Positions 57,988-64,000 of a stretch of 64,000 nt of DNA are shown here, piece by piece. This DNA is from Caprella mutica (taxonomy: Eukaryota > Arthropoda > Malacostraca > Amphipoda > Caprellidae). Under the pieces are notes generated by a model. The model had not been told where the DNA came from. It ran no database searches and was given only the letters and a program-made list of their open reading frames with translations. The position numbers were made by a program, and so were the translations under genes. The DNA lies in the NCBI GenBank assembly GCA_947561585.1, contig CANNZV010001168.1:62001-126000 (forward strand), given 5' to 3'. Every line of letters begins with the position of its first letter. The first letter of the stretch is position 1.

Positions 57988-59107
57988 ACCACCCGCCTGA
58001 ACAATCCTAGCGCACGCTGAACATATATTTAGTGCACGCACACATCATGCAAGAGAATTTTGATCGCACGCGCACATTATTTTATCACTTCAGAAAGCGT
58101 CTTAATTAAGAACCTATTACTATTCACACAAATAACGAACACAATTAAACCGATAACAGACACAGACTTCCAAGTTAGGGAATAACACTGATGCTACGCT
58201 GAACAGTGGAACACTGTGAAGTTGTGAACACAGTGACATTTTATTTAGAAGATATACCATTGAATGCACTGTCTTCACTGCTATAATATAACCTCTCACT
58301 CGGACAGCCAATGTACTACTGGAAACTTTTCAATCACCCATCACACGTTAACCCATGCCTCAACATGTTTAATGTTTACTATACTGGTAGTAATATCAAA
58401 CATGTTTGATTTAAACAAACCTGTTTAAACCATTGCAAACTATATTATGTATGTAATTTAACATATTAATATTAAATGATTAAATTAACTAGCCAAAATT
58501 ATAGTGGGTATTTTTGCCTTCCCACAATTCCCACAAAATATCCCACAGAAAGGGAAACCCTAGTTTAATAATGGAACCAAATTTATTAATAAGAATGAAT
58601 AATAAACTTAAAAATATTGGAAATAACTAGTAAGATCATTTTTATTACAATAAAAGGACATTAATAGGTGTAATGATGTAATTGCACTTACCAGATAATT
58701 TATAGGTTTGCGTGGGTCCCGTGGGAAATCTCATTTTCCCCACAGAACTGTGTAAAACTAACGTTTCAACACCATTCAGTCTCGGCAACTAAACCAAAAC
58801 AAATGACAATCGGACCAAAACAAATGACATACGATTTACAAGGGATCAGGTCAAACATATGTTTACAAATAGGTTACACCGTTACAGAGTAATTTAATAA
58901 CAATTAAGTGTGAGTATGAGAGTATAAGTGCACGCTCCACACATCTGAAGACCGAAGTCATGTGAAAAATCGCACATCTGCGATGAATATATCATCTCAG
59001 CCGCACGCCATCAATATTCGAAGCACATTAGGGAACTTCTAGCGCACGCCATGAAGTAATTTGGGTGATTTTGAGATTTTTTGTCGCACGGAAGATATTA
59101 CATTTTT
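57988..59107. other. Intergenic, nothing recognised
   Basis: Repeated AGCGCACGC-like and TCGCACG-like words occur at 58010-58070 and 58925-59090, but no gene or bounded element was identified. Confidence 0.35.
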
Positions 59108-59620
59108 TGCCAAAGATTCCAGTGTGGGTCAAATCTGTCACCACTCACCTAGATTTCATATATCAGAACAATTAAGTCTCCAAAATTTTTCAAATTTGTC
59201 TCCAAAACGGCCAAATTTCTTCAACATGTCTCCAATGGACCAATAATAACATGTAAACACCAGTCTGCAAAGCATGCACAATGAGTCTCCAGATTTTTAA
59301 TTTTTGGGGTAATTTGTCTCCGAATTTCTCTCCAAAATGACCAAAATTGAAAAATCTCAAAATTCTCTCCACTAATAACATGTAAACATCGGAATTAATT
59401 AGGAATTTGTTGCCGGATAATTCAGGAGACAAATTTCACAGCCTCAACAGTCACCGGTTAAATTCATAACTTCATGATCTTTTGCAGACTGGTGTAAACA
59501 TAGGAATTAATAAGAAAATAGTCACCAAGATCTTGTTTCGATGAATTTTCCCTCCAATAGCCAATATAGTCTCCAAAGATCTTTGGAGACACGGACGCGC
59601 TTTGCAGACTGGATCTTTGG
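59108..59620. mobile_element. Family B relative carrying a nested B copy
   Basis: Collinear with 57499-57745 on both sides of the insertion at 59260-59492. It ends GCGCTTTGCAGACTGG. The left end is eroded. Confidence 0.6.
59260..59492. mobile_element. Family B MITE with 8-bp target duplication
   Basis: 233 bp with ends CCAGTCTGCAAAGCATG and ATCTTTTGCAGACTGG and exact duplications TGTAAACA (59252-59259, 59493-59500). The empty site ATGTAATGTAAACATAGG is preserved near 57610. Confidence 0.92.
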
Positions 59621-59772
59621 CGACATGGATGTGCTTTACAGACTGGTATTTATATGTATTTTACTAAGAACAGAAGTCAAAATCCATGTTTCAAAGTGTG
59701 GCAGGAAAATAGCCAGTTTAGTGAGAAAATGGATCCAGGTTGCCACATTTAACTTTTTAATGTCCTTTAAAG

Positions 59773-59989
59773 CCAAGTAATAAAGCATGTCCAAACTCGC
59801 CATTTTAATGGCGAGTTTGTGACAGTTATTTTGAGCCCTTCAATTACAAATGGTGAGTTTTATCTATTTTTCTCCTATGCTACAATGTTATTTTGGAGAG
59901 AATTTATGAAAATTTGATCATTTTGGAGAGAATTTGTTGAATTTTGGAGAGACAAATGGCGAGTTTATGAGACATACTATTTTACTTGG
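59773..59989. mobile_element. Family A MITE, copy 2
   Basis: 217 bp with ends CCAAGTAATAAAGCATGTC and GACATACTATTTTACTTGG and exact duplications CTTTAAAG (59765-59772, 59990-59997). Nearly identical to copy 1, apart from a 10-bp GAGAGCTGGA-type difference near the right. Confidence 0.93.
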
Positions 59990-60147
59990 CTTTAAAGGAG
60001 AAATTTGACTTCCTAGTGAAGATTTTACACTTGGAAACAACATCCTTATGCTTCATGTCTGATGCATGTGCATCTCAGACTATTTTGTGAGTGATTAAAT
60101 TGTTATTTTTATTTACATATTTTTCAACTTGTCTAACCCCTCAAAAG

Positions 60148-60579
60148 CCAGTCTGCAAAATATGCATGAAGTTGTGAAGTTTACCCGGCAACTACCAGGT
60201 AATAAAGCATGTCCAAACTCACCATTTTAATGGCGAGTTTATGACAGTTATTGACCCATTCAAATTTCAATTGCAAATGGTGAGAAATTTCTATTTTTCT
60301 CTTATGCTACAATGTTATTTTGGAGAGAATTTATGATAATTTGATCATTTCGGTGAGAAATTTGGTGATTTTTGGAGAGACGAATGAAGAGTTTATGAGC
60401 CATACGTTTTTACTTGGGGCGACGCCGCGACTATTGAGGTCTTGAAATTAGTCTCATGAATTATCCGGCGGCAATTTTTTAATTAATTCCTATGTTTACA
60501 TGTAATTATTGGAGAGTATTTTGAGATTTCCCCTAAAATTAAATATCTGGAGACTGATTGTGCATGCTTTGCAGACTGG
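60148..60579. mobile_element. Family B MITE nested in C, carrying A copy 3
   Basis: Ends CCAGTCTGCAAAATATGC and GCATGCTTTGCAGACTGG with exact duplications CTCAAAAG (60140-60147, 60580-60587). Without its own insertion it matches the reverse complement of 59260-59492. Confidence 0.92.
60195..60417. mobile_element. Family A MITE, copy 3
   Basis: Ends CCAGGTAATAAAGCATGTC and CATACGTTTTTACTTGG. The left flank is GGCAACTA. The right flank GGCGACGCCGCGACTA appears to be the duplication with 8 bp of extra sequence. It is more diverged than copies 1 and 2. Confidence 0.82.
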
Positions 60580-60827
60580 CTCAAAAGTCGCCAATATACT
60601 GGCGACTTTGTCTATGCCTTAAAACATGGGTCAAAATAGTGGATTTCTTGAAGAACACTTTACCAGTTCCTGCATGCAGAGTGCAGTCTGGACATTTTGT
60701 CTCCAAAATGACCAGAATTGTGAATTCTACAAAATGTTAGTCAATTAGAAATATCGGAGATTTGACCTTTGGAAATCTAAGCCAATTAATTAGCTTTAAC
60801 TGACGTCTGACATCCTACTCAGTAACA

Positions 60828-61064
60828 CCTGACTGTAGTTCTTGGTAAATTTCACCGACTTGACGGTCGAATGTTTCTGCAATGAAAATAATATTCTGGC
60901 AAAGTCGGTGGATTTTTAGCTATTTATTCCTATGTTACCATTAATTTTCAGTGAAAAAATGGGTAAAATGTTGATGGAGATCAGCCCAATTACTGGAAAT
61001 TTATGGTGGATTTTTCAGCTTTTTCAAAAAGTCAGTGGAATTTTGTGCACCAAATACAGACTGG
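60828..61064. mobile_element. Family B-like MITE with 8-bp target duplication
   Basis: Ends CCTGACTGTAGTTCTTGG and GCACCAAATACAGACTGG with exact duplications CAGTAACA (60820-60827, 61065-61072). Internal blocks (TTTTTCAGCTTTTTCAAAAA, AAGTCGGTGGA) recur inverted at 61390-61590 and 62760-62940. Confidence 0.85.
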
Positions 61065-61178
61065 CAGTAACATGGGCTTCATGTCTGAGACTGATGCTTG
61101 TGTATCTCTTGAAATTTGAGACTATTTCATAAGGATTTACTTGTTATTTATGGATTTTTAAACTTATTTCATCCCTCA

Positions 61179-61204
61179 AAAGTCGCCAGTATACTGGCGA
61201 CTTT
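61179..61204. repeat. Perfect 26-bp palindrome of family C
   Basis: AAAGTCGCCAGTA followed at once by its exact complement. It lies near the right end of a C-type element that finishes with ACTTTGAAATATGGGC (61211-61226). Confidence 0.9.
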
Positions 61205-62464
61205 GTCCATACTTTGAAATATGGGCTACATCATTACATGTAATTACTAATACTAATTACTGATGCATACATATGAATTAATTAGGAACTTGTCTCAAAG
61301 ATCTTGCACTTGCAAAGATATATTTTCTTTCAAAAAATGTATACAAAGTTATTTGGTGGCCACTGGCATGGACACAGTCTGTATTTGGTGCACGGTGCAC
61401 CAAAACCCACCAACTTGCTCGAAAAGCTGAAAAAATCCACCAACATATTTGGCTGATCTACCAACATTTCCCCGATTTAGCTACCAAAAATTAATGGTAA
61501 CAAATGAATAATTAGCTAAAAATCCATTAGATTTGACAGAATATTATTTTAAAGTGAGAAAAATTCCATCGACAAGTCGGTGGACCATGTTACAGAGTGT
61601 GACGTGTGTCCGTTAAAGCCAATTAATTGGCTTAGATTTCAACCAGTCTCCAGATATCTAATTTTCTCAAACTATTGAGGTTTTGAAATTAGTCTCATAA
61701 TTATCAGGTGACAATTTTCTAATTAATTTCTATGTTTACATGTATTTATTTTGAGATTTTTGGCCATTTTGTAGAGAAATTTGAAAATCTTTGGAGACAA
61801 ATTGCCCTAAAAATTAAATATTCGTAGACTGATTGTGCATGCAGCATGGTTTGCAGACTGGGCCTCAATAGTTGACGGATGAACTTCACAACTTCATGCA
61901 TCTTTTGCAGACCGGGATTTCAAATGGTAAAAACTGAGATATGTCATTTAGCTTGAAATTTTGAATTGATTCCTATGTTCCCATGTTAATTCTGGCTTGA
62001 AATCTTCAAAAAAAGAAGCCATATTGGCTTGGCTCATAATTTTTGTGAAATTGGCTTACAATTTTCCATTCTCTGAAATATGGTCAGTGGAATTTAGTGT
62101 GAAATACAGTCTGCAAAAGATGCATGAAGTTGTGATTTCTAAAATTGGGCTCAGATTTGTCTCAGAGGACAGAGAGTCTTGGAAAAATGTTTCACATTCT
62201 GCAGTCTGCCTGAGTCTGGTCCTATACTTAGTATGCTACAATGTTTTTGTCTGTGGAGAGAATTTATGTTGCATACCTATTTATAAAATACTAAAGCAAA
62301 TATTTAATAAAACTAAATTAAATTTTTCTGGGTCATTAACTTACTAGCTTAGTTTCTGGTCCGTTATCTTTACTTGCTCCAATTTTTTTCTAGAGACCAG
62401 AGCGAAAGATACTCAAGACTGCTTTGACTTTGATACATTTTGCAGATTGGGAGCAGGTTGCCAC
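61205..62464. other. MITE debris, families B and C
   Basis: A mosaic of B-type blocks (61374-61600; 61650-61862 ending TTTGCAGACTGG; 61862-61918 ending TTTGCAGACCGG) and shorter words. No gene was recognised. Confidence 0.5.
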
Positions 62465-62729
62465 CCATGTTTCATAGTGTGGCAAGAAGGAAAGTTGCCA
62501 GTTTGATTATAAAATGGAGCTAGGTTGCCACATTTAAGTTATTTTCAAGTAGAGATTTGGCTTCTTAGTGAAGAATTTACAGTTAAAAACCTCCTTATGT
62601 TTCATGTTTGATGCATCCCCTATGACTATCTTATTAGTGATTTAACAATTAATTACACTTTAATCAACTTGTTCCACCTCTCAAAAGTCGCCAATACATT
62701 GGTGACTATGTGCATGCTATGGAACATGG
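62465..62729. mobile_element. Family C MITE, uninterrupted copy
   Basis: 265 bp with ends CCATGTTTCATAGTGTGG and CATGCTATGGAACATGG. It contains AAAGTTGCCAGTTT, CAGGTTGCCACATTTAA-like and TCAAAAGTCGCCAATACA blocks as in 59684-60629. Flanks share GCCAC only. Confidence 0.75.
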
Positions 62730-63416
62730 GCCACTTCCACCTTAATTCCAGTCAATTTGATGCACAAGAACCCACTGACTTTTTCAAGAAGCTGAAAAAA
62801 TCCTCCCAAGTTATTTCCAATAATTATGCTGAACCACCAACATTTCCCTAATTTAGCTACATATCTACTGACTTTTGATAGAATATTATTTTCAAATGGA
62901 AAATATTCCATTTCATGATTGACAAGGTGATGGAATTTACCATGAGATGCAGTCTGGCCTTAATTGATTTGAGGATGATAGCGGTATTGCTTTTCACTCC
63001 CAGACTGTGATTCATAGTAAATTCCACATAATTATAAGTTGTAGATAGAATTTTTCAACCTTTGAATATAATATTCTAACAAAGTTCATACACGAAAGTA
63101 CGTCCTTTCTTATCATTTTATTGGCAATTTTATGAGAGAATTTGCCATTTTGAGCTCTTCTGACTTCAATTACAAATGACGAGTAATATCTAATTTTCTC
63201 CAATGCTATAATGTTCTTTTGGAGAGTTTATGAACCATACTATTCAAATGTATAATTTAATACCATACTTCTGTCCTTTATACCACACACTCTGAAACAT
63301 GGTAAGGTTCATGTGTCTCGGAAGACACATGAAGTCTCAGGTTATGAGTAGCATAGTTAATCATTTTGACTGAATTGCTTATTACTAAATTAAAATTTAA
63401 TCTATTCCTTTCACAG
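62730..63416. other. MITE debris before the KRR1-like gene
   Basis: 62740-62960 resembles the inverted interior of 60828-61064, and 63105-63245 is a diverged family A-like copy. A 5' non-coding exon of the next gene could lie here but was not found. Confidence 0.45.
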
Positions 63417-63434
63417 ATAAAAATTTATATTCCA

Positions 63435-63960
63435 ATGGCAGATAATGTTGTTAATATCGCCTCTTTAGAGGATGAAAGAAAATCCATTCGTAAGAAAAAA
63501 TCTGAGAGATCAGGTGTTGAAAATGCGTGGGATGTGAAGGTGCCAAAGTTCCAGAAAGGGGACATGAAACACAGTTTACTCGATGTTACGGAATTCAAAG
63601 TCAACTTCCCTAATTATCGTGAGAGTTACCTTGTTAAATCTCTACCTATTTTGAAGAAAATTATGAAGGTAATTATATTGTGAAATTTTTACTTTTTATT
63701 GATAAAGTTTAAATGTTTTGATGCTATATTCACTAAAATAGAATTTATGACTACAATTTCTTATTTTTTCACAGGAGCATGGCATAGAAGTTGAGTTGGA
63801 CACCAAAAGAGGAAGTTTAGGTGTGAAAACAACTGGAGAAACTTGGGATCCTTATGCAATAATGCTGGCCAGAGATACTATTAAACTCATCAGTCGTCAT
63901 GTTGATCTTGAGAGAGCTATCAAAGTCTTTGAGGAAGGAACTACTTCTGAAATTATAGAT
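63435..63960 (+). CDS. KRR1-like ribosome assembly protein, first two coding exons
   Basis: Exons: 63435-63668 (78 codons) and 63775-63960 (62 codons), both phase 0; the second donor is GTAAGT and the gene continues past the window. An acceptor at 63416 implies a 5' UTR intron. WDVKVPKFQKGD, FPNYRESYL, KEHGIEVELD, GSLGVKTT and TWDPYAIMLARDTIKLI follow the N-terminal and first KH-like region of KRR1 (small-subunit processome, nucleolus, 18S rRNA maturation). Normally near-invariant stretches differ: LLARSVPFEQAVRIL is LISRHVDLERAIKVF here, and DDIACDIIKI is EGTTSEIID. It may be a diverged paralogue rather than the main KRR1, so no symbol is assigned. Confidence 0.8.
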
Positions 63961-64000
63961 GTAAGTGAGAGGGTCATCTTTGATTCAAATTATTTAATTG

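Larger units (their letters stand above)
59684..60629. mobile_element. Family C MITE hosting three other MITEs
   Basis: Ends CCATGTTTCAAAGTGTGG and GCCTTAAAACATGG with exact 8-bp duplications GTCAAAAT (59676-59683, 60630-60637). It holds family A copy 2 and a family B copy that itself holds family A copy 3. Near the right end is the AAAGTCGCCAATATACTGGC hairpin. Confidence 0.9.

Noticed and set aside
63366..63434. Upstream extension of the KRR1-like frame
   Set aside because: An acceptor-like TTTCACAG ends at 63416 and the family-like sequence begins at the ATG at 63435, so the extension is read as intron and 5' UTR.

Overview
This window looks like nuclear DNA from an arthropod, most probably an insect; a hemipteran is plausible but not shown. 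The reasons are spliced genes with GT-AG introns, AATAAA signals, AT-rich intergenic DNA, an intact BEL/Pao retrotransposon, Tc1/mariner debris and a very large load of MITEs and minisatellites. There are three host genes, all on the + strand. They are an SLC38A11-like amino acid transporter (nine exons, 31420-35669, first exon not found), a RAD51AP1-like homologous-recombination factor (five exons, 49688-54458, apparently complete) and the 5' part of a divergent KRR1-like ribosome-assembly gene (63435-63960, running off the window).

Layout: 1-7060 is a BEL/Pao element with one uninterrupted 2019-residue gag-pol frame and a 3' LTR; its 5' LTR lies left of the window. 7061-18000 is gene-free and holds a hairpin MITE, a mariner fragment and several tandem arrays. 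18000-22215 is a 21-bp minisatellite array broken by a hAT-type element (8-bp target duplication), a TTAA-type MITE and a retroelement 3' end. The hAT element carries a 31/32-bp minisatellite, which is itself broken by a G/C-rich foldback element. 22489-31335 contains more MITEs, a 1.67-kb 18-bp array and a nest of transposons about four levels deep. After SLC38A11 come mariner-derived repeats, a 24-bp array joined to a 3'-truncated Ty3-like gag/protease element, then RAD51AP1. 56600-63300 is a dense nest of three MITE families whose order of insertion can be read from 8-bp target duplications.

The host genes do not form a pathway; they are unrelated neighbours. The notable content is structural. 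Three CCA-ended MITE families insert into one another with exact 8-bp duplications. A TTAA-specific family has at least six copies, one with an empty site in the same window. One minisatellite has spread from the exon 5 donor junction of SLC38A11, giving a row of decoy splice donors. Others have grown from a transposase catalytic region and from the inside of a hAT element. I found no tRNA, rRNA, CRISPR or bacterial-type operon. All coordinates and splice joints were read by eye, and no database search was possible.
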